Shown piece by piece: positions 8,473-17,347 of a DNA stretch of 64,000 bases; position 1 is the stretch's first letter; each line of letters opens with the position of its first letter. Both the position numbers and the translations under genes were made by a program. Source of the DNA: Amycolatopsis sp. FDAARGOS 1241. GTDB lineage: Bacteria > Actinomycetota > Actinomycetes > Mycobacteriales > Pseudonocardiaceae. The notes under the pieces are model-generated. The model saw only the letters and a list, made by a program, of their open reading frames with translations, made no database searches and was not told where the DNA came from. The stretch is from contig NZ_CP069526.1 of NCBI RefSeq assembly GCF_016889705.1, positions 6,696,001-6,760,000 of the forward strand, given 5' to 3'.

Positions 8473-8886
8473 TCAGTCCTCGGTCCGAGGTGGGATCCCG
8501 GGCGCTCGCCCGTCCTCGAGGACGTCCTTCAACCCCAGTGCCAGGTCCTTCGCGGCGCGGGCCCGCCGGTCCTGCTCCCGGCGCAGCTCACGCCACGTCA
8601 GCTGCCGCGGCGCACCACCGGGGCCGGCGGGCGTCGCGCGCAGGAAGTAGTGCAGCACGGTGCCGTCGAGCACGGGTTCCAGCCAGACCTCCATCGTACC
8701 GACGAGCGCGCCGGTCACGGTCCAGCGCAGGCCCTTGTCACCTCGGTCGGTGTAGACCTCGAGCACCAGGTCGGGCCAGTAGCGCCGCCACGACGCCGGA
8801 TCGGCGAACGCCGCGGCGAGCGTGCTGGGCGGCACCACGATGAAGGTCTCGTCCACAAGATCGAGAGCGGGCGGTCCGGGGTTCAC
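8473..8886 (-). CDS. SRPBCC-like hypothetical protein
   Basis: A 137-residue protein that reads DETFIVVPPSTLAAAFADPASWRRYWPDLVLEV (in two parts), typical of the first strand, helix pair and Trp-Pro turn of START/SRPBCC proteins, then strands ending in a helix. VGTMEVWLEPVLDGTVLHYF resembles actinobacterial polyketide-cyclase-like proteins found close to fatty-acid CoA ligases. It starts with GTG at 8886, divergent from the acyl-CoA ligase at 9001. I see no catalytic residues and propose only the fold. Confidence 0.72.
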   Translation of the reverse strand: MNPGPPALDLVDETFIVVPPSTLAAAFADPASWRRYWPDLVLEVYTDRGDKGLRWTVTGALVGTMEVWLEPVLDGTVLHYFLRATPAGPGGAPRQLTWRELRREQDRRARAAKDLALGLKDVLEDGRAPGIPPRTED

Positions 8887-9000
8887 AGGCGCAGAATGTC
8901 ACGACCTCGTCCGGCGGGGCGCCGCGGCGTGGTCTTAAGGTCTACGGCAAGCTAAGTTGACCGGCGGGTAACCCCGCACGCGTCGAACACGGAGGTCCAC

Positions 9001-10797
9001 GTGCGCGAATACAGCGCCCCCGCCGGGAAGCCGGTGACCGACGACGAGAACCTGGCCGACGTCGTCTGGGCGAACGCCGAGCGGTTCTCCGACGTGGTGA
9101 GCTTCCGCAGGCAGGTCGACGGCACCTGGCTGGACGTGACGGCCAAGGACTTCGCCGACCAGGTCGCGGCCGTCGCGAAGGGCCTGATCGCCGCCGGCGT
9201 CGGTCACGGCGACCGGGTCGCGCTGATGTCGAAGACCCGGTACGAGTGGACCCTGATCGACTTCGCCATCTGGGCCGCCGGCGCCGTCACCGTGCCGATC
9301 TACGAGACGTCGTCGCCCGAGCAGGTGCACTGGATCCTGTCCGACTCCGCCGCCAAGGCCGTACTGGTCGAGACCGATGCGCACCGCGCGGCCGTCGACG
9401 AGGTCCGCAGCCGGCTCACCGCGCTGCAGCGCACCTGGCAGATCGAAGGCGCCGCGCCCGCGGTCGACGAGCTCACCGCGCTGGGCGCCGAAGTCACCGA
9501 CGAGCAGCTGCACGCGCGCCGCCGCGAGGTCACCGCGGGCGAGCTCGCCACGATCGTCTACACGTCGGGCACCACCGGCCGGCCGAAGGGCGTCGAGCTG
9601 ACGCACCGGAACCTGCTGGCCGAGATCCGCGCCGACATCGACGCGTTCCCCGAGCTCATGGAGCAGGGCAACTCGCTGCTGTGCTTCCTGCCGCTCGCGC
9701 ACATCCTCGCCCGCGCGATCGCCGTGACCGCGCTGTCGGCCCGCGTGACGCTGGGCCACACGCCGGACGTGAAGAACCTGGTGGCCGACCTCGGCACGTT
9801 CCGGCCGACGTTCGTGGTCGCGGTGCCGCGCGTGTTCGAGAAGGTCTACAACGCGGCCAAGCAGAAGGCCCACGGCGACGGCAAGGGCAAGATCTTCGAC
9901 GCGGCCGAGGCCGTGGCGGTCGAGTACAGCCAGGCGCAGGACAACGGCGGCGCCTCGTTCGGGCTGCGCGCGAAGCACCTGGTGTTCGACAAGCTCGTGT
10001 ACAGCAAGCTGCGCGCGGCACTGGGCGGCCGCTGCATCGCCGCGGTGTCCGGCGGCGCCCCGCTCGGCGCGCGCCTGGCCCACTTCTTCCGCGGCATCGG
10101 CGTGCCGGTGTTCGAGGGCTACGGCCTCACCGAGACCTCGGCGGCGGCGAACGTGAACACGAAGACTGCGTTCCGCGTGGGCACCGTCGGCAAGCCCGTG
10201 GCGGGCACCTCGGTGCGCATCGCCGACGACGGCGAGATCCTCCTCAAGGGCGACGTCGTGTTCGGCGCGTACTACAACAACCCCACCGCGACCGCCGAAG
10301 CCCTCACCGAGGGCTGGTTCCACACCGGCGACCTCGGCGAACTCGACTCCGACGGCTTCCTCAAGATCACCGGCCGCAAGAAGGAGATCATCGTGACGGC
10401 CGGCGGCAAGAACGTCGCCCCGTCCGGCCTCGAGGACACCATCAAGGCCTCGCCGCTCATCAGCCAGGCCATGGTCGTCGGCGACCAGCGCCCGTTCATC
10501 GCCGCACTCGTCACCATCGACGAGGAGTTCTTCCCCGCGTGGAAGACCCAGCACGGCAAGCCCGCGCAGGCCACGGTTTCCGACCTCGCCGCCGACGACG
10601 ACCTGCTGCGCGAAATCCAGGCCGCCGTGGACGAGGCCAACAAGCAGGTCTCCCACGCCGAGGCGATCAAGAAGTTCACCGTGCTGGCCAAGGACTTCAC
10701 CGAAGCGAGCGGCGAGATCACGCCGAGCCTGAAGCTCAAGCGCAACGTGGTGAACAAGAACTACGCCTCCGACATCGAAGCGCTGTACAAGCGCTGA
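9001..10797 (+). CDS. long-chain fatty-acid-CoA ligase (AMP-forming, FadD15-like)
   Basis: A 598-residue adenylate-forming enzyme that activates fatty acids with ATP and loads them on CoA. The P-loop IVYTSGTTGRPKG is near residue 185, VFEGYGLTE is the A5 motif, GWFHTGDLGELDSDGFL is A7/A8 and GRKKEIIVTAGGKNVAPSG carries the hinge and the C-terminal lysine region. Overall architecture matches the FadD15 group, which in mycobacteria handles long-chain fatty acids. GTG at 9001 has GGAGG five bases upstream. It ends at a strong hairpin shared with the convergent ybjQ-type gene. Confidence 0.93.
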   Translation: MREYSAPAGKPVTDDENLADVVWANAERFSDVVSFRRQVDGTWLDVTAKDFADQVAAVAKGLIAAGVGHGDRVALMSKTRYEWTLIDFAIWAAGAVTVPIYETSSPEQVHWILSDSAAKAVLVETDAHRAAVDEVRSRLTALQRTWQIEGAAPAVDELTALGAEVTDEQLHARRREVTAGELATIVYTSGTTGRPKGVELTHRNLLAEIRADIDAFPELMEQGNSLLCFLPLAHILARAIAVTALSARVTLGHTPDVKNLVADLGTFRPTFVVAVPRVFEKVYNAAKQKAHGDGKGKIFDAAEAVAVEYSQAQDNGGASFGLRAKHLVFDKLVYSKLRAALGGRCIAAVSGGAPLGARLAHFFRGIGVPVFEGYGLTETSAAANVNTKTAFRVGTVGKPVAGTSVRIADDGEILLKGDVVFGAYYNNPTATAEALTEGWFHTGDLGELDSDGFLKITGRKKEIIVTAGGKNVAPSGLEDTIKASPLISQAMVVGDQRPFIAALVTIDEEFFPAWKTQHGKPAQATVSDLAADDDLLREIQAAVDEANKQVSHAEAIKKFTVLAKDFTEASGEITPSLKLKRNVVNKNYASDIEALYKR

Positions 10798-10836
10798 GCC
10801 CACCGGCCGGGTTCACCGATTGAATTCGCCGCTTTG

Positions 10837-10877
10837 ATTCGCCGTGGCGTCCGGACACTTCGGACACCACGGCGAAT
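10837..10877. terminator. bidirectional hairpin terminator
   Basis: A 17-bp stem (ATTCGCCGTGGCGTCCG paired with 10861-10877, one mismatch) around the 7-base loop GACACTT lies between convergent genes ending at 10797 and 10890. No clear T-run follows, as is usual in high-GC actinomycetes. Confidence 0.75.
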
Positions 10878-10889
10878 TCGCGTCCGGGA

Positions 10890-11339
10890 TCAGCCCTGCG
10901 GGAAACCCGGCGGCTGCTGGTACTGAGCCGGCTGCTGTTGCTGCTGCTGGTGGTGCTGAGCCTGGTGCTGCTGCGGCGGCGGCGCACCCTCCGGCACCAC
11001 GTAGACGGCGGTGCCGTACGCGGCGATTTCGCTGGCCGTCTGGGCGATTTCGTTGCAGTCGAAGCGCAGGGCGAGCACGGCGTTGGCCCCGTGCTGCATC
11101 GCTTCCTGGGAAAGCCGGTTGAGCGCCTCGTACCGGGAGTCCGAGAGCAGCTTCGACAGGCCCTTCAGCTCGCCGCCCGCCATCGCCTTGAAGCCGGCTC
11201 CGAGATTGGAGAACATGTTGCGGCTGCGCACGGTCAGGCCGAAGACCTCACCGAACACGCGGACCACGCGGTAGCCGGGCAGATCGTTCATAGTGGACAG
11301 CAGGATCGGGAACTGCTGCGGGGGTGCGGCTTGAGTCAT
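10890..11339 (-). CDS. YbjQ/UPF0145 family protein with a glutamine-rich tail
   Basis: About 149 residues. The YbjQ core runs from LLSTMNDLPGYRVVRVFGEV through RYEALNRLSQEAMQHGANAV to TAVYVVPEG and is expected to form a pentameric fold once annotated as heavy-metal binding; its function is unsettled. The last ~35 residues are almost only Pro, Gln and His (QQHQAQHHQQQQQQPAQYQQ), an unusual low-complexity tail that follows a CAG/CTG-rich stretch of DNA. The start at 11339 (MTQAAPPQQ) has a weak ribosome site; starting at the internal ATG of MNDLPGY would remove about 16 residues. Confidence 0.8.
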   Translation of the reverse strand: MTQAAPPQQFPILLSTMNDLPGYRVVRVFGEVFGLTVRSRNMFSNLGAGFKAMAGGELKGLSKLLSDSRYEALNRLSQEAMQHGANAVLALRFDCNEIAQTASEIAAYGTAVYVVPEGAPPPQQHQAQHHQQQQQQPAQYQQPPGFPQG

Positions 11340-11380
11340 GCGCCGGATCGTAGCCACCCCGGACGGCGCCCACGGCCGAT

Positions 11381-12487
11381 TCAGGCTGTGATTCGCTCGT
11401 TCCAGTCGATGTGGTGGTGGTAGAGCCAGCCGCGGTCCGCGCCGGCGTCCTGGCCCGCGCTGGCGGCCACGAGCTTCTCCACCCTGGCGCGGCGCAGCTT
11501 CTCGTAGGCCGCGAACGCGGCGGGCGCGTCCGGCAGGTCGCGCAGGCACAACGCGAGCACCACGCTGTCCTCCAGCGCCATCGAGGCGCCCTGCCCCGCC
11601 GCCGGGGACGCCGCGTGGGCCGCGTCGCCGACCAGGACCAGGCGCGGGGTGGACCAGACCCGGGTGGTCGGCACGTCGTAGGAGTGGCCGCCGAACACGT
11701 CGTCGCCCGTCGCGGCGACGATCTCCGCGCACGGCAGCGGGTCGCCGTCGAACGCGGCGAAGGCGAAGGCGCGCCAGCCGGCGGGGGTCACCGCGGCGAT
11801 CTCGTCGCGCGAGCGTTCGGCGTCGGGGATGCGGGCGAACCAGAACGTGGCGCCGTCGGGCGCGGTGGTGAAGCCGAACGCCGCGCGGCTGCCGCGGATC
11901 ATGCGGTAGATCCCGGGCGCGGCGGGCAGGCCTTCGGCGCGGGTGTAGCCGTAGACGACGGTCAGGCCGGTGAAGCGCGGCTGCGCGGCGTCCGGATCGA
12001 TGAGGGTGCGGACCACCGACCGCAGGCCGTCGGCTCCGACGAGCACGTCGCCGGTCTCGGTGCAGCCGTCGGCGAAGGTGGCGACGACGCCGGACACCCC
12101 GGTTTCGGCGGAGACCAGCCGGCGGCCGTGCGCCACGGTGATCCCGCGGCGGCCGGCTTCCTCCTGCAGCGCGCGGTAGAACGCGGCGCGCGTGAGCGTG
12201 CGCGGCGCGGCGAGCTCACCGGTGTCGAACTCGCGGGTGCCGGCGGTTGCGCCGTCCGGGCCGACCAGCTCCACCCCCAGCGCGGCGAACGAGGCCTCGA
12301 CCACGGGCCCGTCGGCGTCGATCGCCTTCAGCGCGTCCATGCCGTTGTGCATGACGGTGAGGAACGCGCCCGCGTCCGCGCCACCCGAGGGGTAGGCCTC
12401 GAACACCACCGGTTCGTGGCCGGCGCGCTGCAGCGCCATCGCCGTGACCGTGCCCGCGACGCCACCGCCGGCGATGAGAACGCGCAT
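11381..12487 (-). CDS. FAD-dependent monooxygenase (aromatic hydroxylase type)
   Basis: A 368-residue flavoprotein of the PHBH class. It starts MRVLIAGGGVAGTVTAMALQ, the GxGxxG ADP-binding fold for FAD, has GADGLRSVVRTLI (the DG motif) in the middle, and LVLVGDAAHAASPAAGQGAS near the end, the GD motif that binds the flavin ribityl chain. These enzymes hydroxylate or epoxidise aromatic or polyketide substrates with NAD(P)H and O2. The ATG at 12487 is chosen for its GGTGGGGGA ribosome site; ten upstream codons are open but have none. The gene is 72 bases from the aminotransferase, same strand. Substrate is unknown. Confidence 0.88.
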   Translation of the reverse strand: MRVLIAGGGVAGTVTAMALQRAGHEPVVFEAYPSGGADAGAFLTVMHNGMDALKAIDADGPVVEASFAALGVELVGPDGATAGTREFDTGELAAPRTLTRAAFYRALQEEAGRRGITVAHGRRLVSAETGVSGVVATFADGCTETGDVLVGADGLRSVVRTLIDPDAAQPRFTGLTVVYGYTRAEGLPAAPGIYRMIRGSRAAFGFTTAPDGATFWFARIPDAERSRDEIAAVTPAGWRAFAFAAFDGDPLPCAEIVAATGDDVFGGHSYDVPTTRVWSTPRLVLVGDAAHAASPAAGQGASMALEDSVVLALCLRDLPDAPAAFAAYEKLRRARVEKLVAASAGQDAGADRGWLYHHHIDWNERITA

Positions 12488-12559
12488 CGAAATCCCCCAC
12501 CCCAAATGCCCGAACACGTGCCACCGCCGACCGTACCGGGCGGCGGTGGCACGAAGAGC

Positions 12560-13804
12560 TCAGGCGCGCTCGGCGACAGCGAGGCGCACGCACACGGCGA
12601 GGGCGCGCACGGCCTCCTCGACCTCGGCGAGCTCGGGGAAGGTCGGGGCGATGCGGATCGTCGCGTCCTGCGGGTCGTCGCCGTGGGGGTGCGTGGCGCC
12701 GGCGGGGGTCAGCGCGACGCCGGCCTCCTTGGCCAGGCGCACGACCTCCTTCGCGGTGCCCTCGGGCACCGTCAGCGAGACGAAGTAGCCACCCGTCGGC
12801 TTCGTCCAGGTCGCGAGACCCGAGTCGCCCAGCTCCTCGGTGAGGATGCGGTCGACCGCGGCGAACTTCGGCGCGATGATCTCGGCGTGCTTGCGCATGT
12901 GGGCGCGCACGCCGTCGGCGTCCTTGAGGAACATCGCGTGGCGCAGCTGGTTGACCTTGTCCGGGCCGATCGTTCGCTTGGCGAGCAGGCCGGTCCACCA
13001 CGCGATGTTGGCCTCGGACGACCCGAAGAAGCCGACGCCGGAGCCGGCGAGCGTGATCTTCGAAGTCGAGCCGAACACGAAGGCGCGGTCGGGGTTCCCG
13101 GCCTCGGCGCACAGCGCGAGGATGTCGGCGACGGCGGCCTCGGTGTCGGTGAGGTGGTGCACGGCGTACGCGTTGTCCCAGAAGATGCGGAAGTCCGGGG
13201 CGGCCGTGGTCATCGAGGCGAGGCGGCGGGCGACCTCGTCGGAGAAGGTGACACCGGTCGGGTTCGAGTACTTCGGCACGCACCAGATGCCCTTGATGCC
13301 CGCGTCCTCGGCCGCGAGGCGCTCGACCACGTCCATGTCCGGGCCCTCGCCGGTCATCGGGACCTGGATCAGCTCGATGCCGAAGCGCTCGGCGAGCGCG
13401 AAGTGGCGGTCGTAGCCCGGCACCGGGCACAGCATCGCGACGCGCGGCTCGTCGGCCCAGCGGCGTTCGCCGCCCGGCAGCGTGCTCAGCAGCGCCTGCA
13501 CCACGGCGTCGTGCATCAGCTCGAGGCTCGAGTTGCCGGCGGCCAGCAGCTGCTCGACCGGCACCTGCAGCGCGTCGGCGAAGATGCGGCGCAGCTCGGG
13601 CAGGCCCTTGAGGCCGCCGTAGTTGCGCGTGTCCGTGCCGTCCTCGGCCTTGTACTCGCCGTCGGGCAGGGTGAGCAGGTCCGCGGAGAGGTCGAGCTGC
13701 CGGGGGGACGGCTTGCCGCGGGTGATGTCCAGGGAGAGGCCGCGCTCGACGAGCGCCGCGTAGTCGCGACGGGCGGTGTCGACGTCGACGGGAGCAGTGG
13801 TCAT
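12560..13804 (-). CDS. PLP-dependent aminotransferase, class I/II (Asp/Ala-type)
   Basis: A 414-residue aminotransferase. DITRGKPSPRQLDLS and RNYGGLKGLPELRRIF are N-terminal substrate segments, VPKYSNPTGVTFSDE is the Asn-Pro-Thr-Gly motif, IFWDNAYAVHHL carries the Asp/Tyr that hold PLP, and FGSTSKITLAGSGVGFF carries the Schiff-base lysine; RIAPTFPE has the carboxylate-binding Arg. It belongs to the group often labelled alanine-glyoxylate or aspartate aminotransferase in actinomycetes. ATG at 13804 begins MTTAPVDVDTARRDY. Divergent from the small gene at 13876. Confidence 0.9.
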   Translation of the reverse strand: MTTAPVDVDTARRDYAALVERGLSLDITRGKPSPRQLDLSADLLTLPDGEYKAEDGTDTRNYGGLKGLPELRRIFADALQVPVEQLLAAGNSSLELMHDAVVQALLSTLPGGERRWADEPRVAMLCPVPGYDRHFALAERFGIELIQVPMTGEGPDMDVVERLAAEDAGIKGIWCVPKYSNPTGVTFSDEVARRLASMTTAAPDFRIFWDNAYAVHHLTDTEAAVADILALCAEAGNPDRAFVFGSTSKITLAGSGVGFFGSSEANIAWWTGLLAKRTIGPDKVNQLRHAMFLKDADGVRAHMRKHAEIIAPKFAAVDRILTEELGDSGLATWTKPTGGYFVSLTVPEGTAKEVVRLAKEAGVALTPAGATHPHGDDPQDATIRIAPTFPELAEVEEAVRALAVCVRLAVAERA

Positions 13805-13875
13805 GGCTCCAACGCTAAACCGCGCGCCGCTACCATTTCGGGTCACCCCCTGTCCAGGGTCTACGGTGGGGCCTC

Positions 13876-14358
13876 GTGCGCCTCGTGATCCACGCCGACC
13901 AGCGGCAGTTCTCCTTGCGGGACAAGACCGCCTGGCTCCCCGGCGACGGTGGGTGGTCCGACGAAGCGGTGACCTCGCACCGCGTCGCGGTGGAGCCGTC
14001 GTCGCTCGCCGTCGCCACCGCGCGGTCCGACCTCGTCGAGGCCGACCTCACCCTCCACCCGGCCGAGCCCCCGCTCCTGGCCGACGCCGAGCACGTCGTC
14101 GAGGCCGACCTCGCCGTGCCGAGCGGCCGGCTGACGGTCGCGGGCCCCGCCGACTACCCGGGCCAGGAGCACGTGCTCGACCTCGCCCCGGGCCGCTACC
14201 GCGTCCGAGTGTCCTATGTGGAGGGTGAGCCGCCCGCCACGACGTGGAACGAGCACGAGTACGGCGAGCACTACCGCTACGTGGTGGACCTCTGGCCCTC
14301 GGCCGAGCCGCGGCCGGTGACGGTGGTGCGCCAGGGCGCCGCAGTGTGGGACGGCTGA
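13876..14358 (+). CDS. hypothetical protein
   Basis: A 160-residue protein of unknown function, probably all beta. It has no signal peptide, membrane helix or catalytic motif that I can identify. The central part has acidic strands (ARSDLVEADLTLHP, AEHVVEADLAVPSG), and the end reads HYRYVVDLWPSAEPRPVTVV. It resembles small phage- or toxin-immunity-like proteins with YRVRVSYVEGE-type strands, but I do not claim a match. GTG at 13876 sits in a 71-base divergent gap with the aminotransferase. Confidence 0.68.
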   Translation: MRLVIHADQRQFSLRDKTAWLPGDGGWSDEAVTSHRVAVEPSSLAVATARSDLVEADLTLHPAEPPLLADAEHVVEADLAVPSGRLTVAGPADYPGQEHVLDLAPGRYRVRVSYVEGEPPATTWNEHEYGEHYRYVVDLWPSAEPRPVTVVRQGAAVWDG

Positions 14359-14362
14359 TGCG

Positions 14363-14391
14363 CGGGTCAGCGCCGGACCGGTGCTGACCCG
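14363..14391. terminator. hairpin terminator
   Basis: Perfect 9-bp stem CGGGTCAGC / GCTGACCCG with an 11-base loop, between convergent ends at 14358 (+) and 14411 (-). It can serve both. Confidence 0.6.
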
Positions 14392-14410
14392 GTGCCGAAT
14401 CGGTGCCGCC

Positions 14411-15256
14411 TCAGTGCTGGATCAGGCCGAGCTCGCCGAACATCCGCCTGCTCCAGGTCAGCGCGGTGGCCAGGTCGTCCCACTGCCGGTCCTCGTGGGT
14501 GAGGTACGGGAACACGTACGGCTCGGTGATGTCTGCCGGCAGGTCGCCGGCGTGGCATTCGGCCGACCTCGCCCTAGTTCTCGGCGTCCATGGCCGCGGC
14601 GACCTTCTCCGGCTGGCGGTCCCACACGCCGAACCAGAGCCGGCGCAGCATCGCCGGGTGGGCCACGGCGAAGATCAGCCCGCCGACGTCGAAGGGCTCA
14701 CCCGCGGAGATCACCCGGGCCACCGCCCTCGTCCGCAGCAGCACTCCGGACGTCGGCAGCGTCGTCGCCCAGCCCGACCAGATCTCCACGCTGTGGCCGG
14801 CGTCGATGATCGCGGTGCACAGGGTCGCGAGCGCCAGGCCGCGGTTGATGATCACGTCGTGGCCGATCACGTGCGAATACGCGGCCGGGATGAGGAACGT
14901 GACGACCTTGCCGCGCCGGGACACCTGGCGGGGCACCGCGTCCACCATGCACTCGGGCACGCCCGCCAGGTAGGCGGCGAGGTCGACCTCGTGCCGGTCA
15001 CCTCCCACGCCGGTTCCAGCTCCGTGACCACGTGGCCGAGACCGGCGCCGGCGCGCAGCTCCTCGACGGTCACGTCGGCATCCTCGAGGGCGATCGGCCA
15101 CCCGTCGACGGCCAGCCGCAGTGCTTCCTCCCAGGTGGCGCCGTTCCAGTGGGATTCGGGTTGCCTGCTGGAAGCGTGCTTGATCGACGGCGGCGCGACG
15201 GCCGTCTCGATGAACTCGTGCCACGAGAGCATCGGTGGCAGGTGCACGGGCAGCAC
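14411..15256 (-). pseudogene. frameshifted partner gene of the AAA+ ATPase (phage-like conserved protein)
   Basis: A gene split over three frames. The first part (from GTG 15256) reads MLSWHEFIETAVAPPSIKHA and WNGATWEEALRLAVDGWPIA; near 14996 one base is missing and the reading continues in another frame as HEVDLAAYLAGVPECMVDAV, GKVVTFLIPAAYSHVIGHDV, INRGLALATLCTAIIDAGHS and VEIWSGWATTL to a stop at about 14577; a third frame then continues ECHAGDLPADITEPYVFPYL to a TGA at 14411. The pattern recalls proteins encoded beside CobS-like AAA+ ATPases in actinobacteriophages (DUF7192-like, from memory). It starts four bases after the ATPase stop, so it was co-transcribed with it. Confidence 0.65.
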
Positions 15257-15260
15257 GGCG

Positions 15261-16772
15261 TCAGTCCAGCCCGAGCGCGGCGCGGTGCCCCTGCGACAGC
15301 CCGCGGATCACGCGCCACCGCATGACCTGCTCGACGGTGGCGCCGGCCTCCAGCAGCTTGGCGCCGTCGATGCTGGCCCGTGGCGAGATGATCACCGGGA
15401 GCTTCTTCTCCAGGGCCGTCTCGCGCAGGTCGCGGATCTGCTCGATCAGCTCGTCGACCGCGTCCGGGTACGACGGCGCGTGCCGCCGCGCGACGCGCTC
15501 CTCGAGGCCCTCGTCGATGGGCACGTCGACGACCACGAACCGGTCGAGCGTCGCCGAGTCGAGCGTCTGGCGGCCCAAGTACTGGCGGTCGCCGCCGGTG
15601 CCGTAGGTGTTGCCGGTGGCCACCAACCGGAAGGCGGGGTGCGCGGTGACCATGCCGTCGGCGAAGGCGCACACGCCGAGCGCGAGCGCCTGGTTGAGCT
15701 CGGCCAGCAGGCCGGGGTGGCCGTTGTCGAGCTCGTCCAGCAGCATCACGCCGCCGTGCTGGAACGCGCGCCGGAACGGTGTGTCGTGGTGCCGGCCGTT
15801 GGCGTCGTAGTAACCGAACACCTTGCTCATGGGCGTGGTCGGGCCCAGCGACAGCGCCTGGAACTCCAGCCCCAGCGCGGCGGCGGCGTGGCGCGCGAGC
15901 ATGGACTTGCCCGTGCCCGCGGGGCCGACGAGCAGCACGTGGCACCGCGCGTGCAGCGCCAGCAGCAGCTCCGGCAGCACCGAGTGGGTGTCCTCAGCCG
16001 GCTCTACTGTCTTACCCTCGGGCAGCACGACCGAGACGACGGTCGGCGAGAACTTCGCGAGCAGCTTCTCGACCTCGACGTGCGCCGTCTTGCGCACGCG
16101 GGCCAGCGCGACCGCCGTGACCCGCTCGACCAGGTCACCCTGCGCCTCCCGGGTCACCTCCGCCACGGCCTCCCGCACAGTCCCGGACAGCTCCGCCGTC
16201 GCTTCGCGCAGCAGGTGCTCACGCAGCTGCGAGGGGTCGGGCGTGGCCTTCTCGACCGCGGCGCGCGCGAGCCCGGGCAGCACCTTCGCCGACTCGCGCT
16301 CCAGCACGTCGGCCACGGTCGAGCGCACGCCGTCGCCGGCCTTGTCCATCAGATCGGCGACGGCCCGGGAGGCCTGCTCGCGCACGAGCCCGGTCACCTC
16401 CGGAGCGGCCTTCGCGACCAGCTCCGCCCGCATGGTCTCGGGATCGGGCGCCGCGGCGCGCACCGCCCGCTCGGCTAGCTCCGGCAGCACCCGCGCCGAC
16501 GAGCTCGTCAGCACCTCCGCAGCTTCGGCCCGCAGCAGTTCGCGCAGCTCGCGCTCGACGGACTCCTGCGCCTCGCCGAGGTCGGGCGTCGCGTCGGACA
16601 CCGCCGCCTTGGCCAGCTGCGGCAGCAGGCCCTCGGCGTGCCGGCGGATCATCTCGGGCAGCCGGGCGTGGACCTCGCGGTCGACGCCCCAGTACAGCGC
16701 CGCCTGGGTGAACATCGAGCGCGCCACCGACTCGGAAATCCTGGCGATCTCGGCTTTCTGGCTGTCCCGCAC
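15261..16772 (-). CDS. CobS/MoxR-like AAA+ ATPase with a repetitive helical N-terminal domain
   Basis: About 503 residues. The C-terminal half is an AAA+ module: LLVGPAGTGKSMLARH (Walker A), GGVMLLDELDNGHPGLLAEL (Walker B), ATGNTYGTGGDRQYLGRQTL (sensor 1) and DSATLDRFVVVDVPID. This is the CobS/MoxR-like type common in phages and cobaltochelatases. The N-terminal ~230 residues are a long helical region with three related blocks that begin DATPDLGEAQ, AAPDPETMRA and KATPDPSQLR, ~45-70 residues each. GTG 16772 has GGAGG four bases upstream; a GTG at 16796 lacks a ribosome site. It remodels an unknown partner, perhaps the broken gene downstream. Confidence 0.82.
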   Translation of the reverse strand: MRDSQKAEIARISESVARSMFTQAALYWGVDREVHARLPEMIRRHAEGLLPQLAKAAVSDATPDLGEAQESVERELRELLRAEAAEVLTSSSARVLPELAERAVRAAAPDPETMRAELVAKAAPEVTGLVREQASRAVADLMDKAGDGVRSTVADVLERESAKVLPGLARAAVEKATPDPSQLREHLLREATAELSGTVREAVAEVTREAQGDLVERVTAVALARVRKTAHVEVEKLLAKFSPTVVSVVLPEGKTVEPAEDTHSVLPELLLALHARCHVLLVGPAGTGKSMLARHAAAALGLEFQALSLGPTTPMSKVFGYYDANGRHHDTPFRRAFQHGGVMLLDELDNGHPGLLAELNQALALGVCAFADGMVTAHPAFRLVATGNTYGTGGDRQYLGRQTLDSATLDRFVVVDVPIDEGLEERVARRHAPSYPDAVDELIEQIRDLRETALEKKLPVIISPRASIDGAKLLEAGATVEQVMRWRVIRGLSQGHRAALGLD

Positions 16773-16855
16773 CGGCCCTCCACGTTGTTCCGTCACTGCG
16801 GCGAACCGTAGGACGAACACCGTGGGAGGGGTCCCGGCCGGCGCCGAGCCGTGGC

Positions 16856-17347
16856 TCAGAGCGGATCGAGACCGGTGATCTTCCACTGGCCGTCGGCGCG
16901 GTGGGCGGTGACGGCCAGCTGCGCGACGGACGCCCGCGGTGCGCCCCCGCCCGGCAGGATCGTCTGCTGGTCGAGGAAGAGCAGCAGGGTGGCCTCGTCG
17001 CCGTGGAGGGTGCGGACGCCGGCGGAGCGGACGGTGGTGGTGCGGATGAGCTTGCCGTCGGTGGCACGCTTGCCCGCCGCGGCGAACTGCGCGCGGTACT
17101 GGCCGACGGCCGGGCCGCTGAGCACGTCGGCGGCGGCGCGCGAGGTGCGGTCGAGGTTGCCGTAGTCGTAGGAGAACAGGGCTTTCACCGCCGAACTCAC
17201 CTGGTCGCGGACCTGCTCGGTGGTGGCCAGGTCGACGAGGGCGTCGTCGTCGCGGGGCTGCAGGGCCGAGGCCTGGACGGCGAACCAGACGGCACATGCG
17301 AGCGCGACGACGGTGACCGCCACGGCGGCCCGCACCGCGCGGTTCAC
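16856..17347 (-). CDS. Mce-associated membrane protein (second)
   Basis: A 163-residue protein with one N-terminal membrane helix (AVRAAVAVTVVALACAVWFA) and a periplasmic-side NTF2-like part containing LFSYDYGNLDRTSRAAADVL, the signature of Mce-associated (Mam) proteins. These stabilise the Mce complex in mycobacteria. GTG 17347 overlaps the stop of the preceding Mam gene (GTGA). It is the last gene of the ten-gene mce operon. A 59-base gap separates it from the AAA+ ATPase start at 16796. Confidence 0.85.
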   Translation of the reverse strand: MNRAVRAAVAVTVVALACAVWFAVQASALQPRDDDALVDLATTEQVRDQVSSAVKALFSYDYGNLDRTSRAAADVLSGPAVGQYRAQFAAAGKRATDGKLIRTTTVRSAGVRTLHGDEATLLLFLDQQTILPGGGAPRASVAQLAVTAHRADGQWKITGLDPL

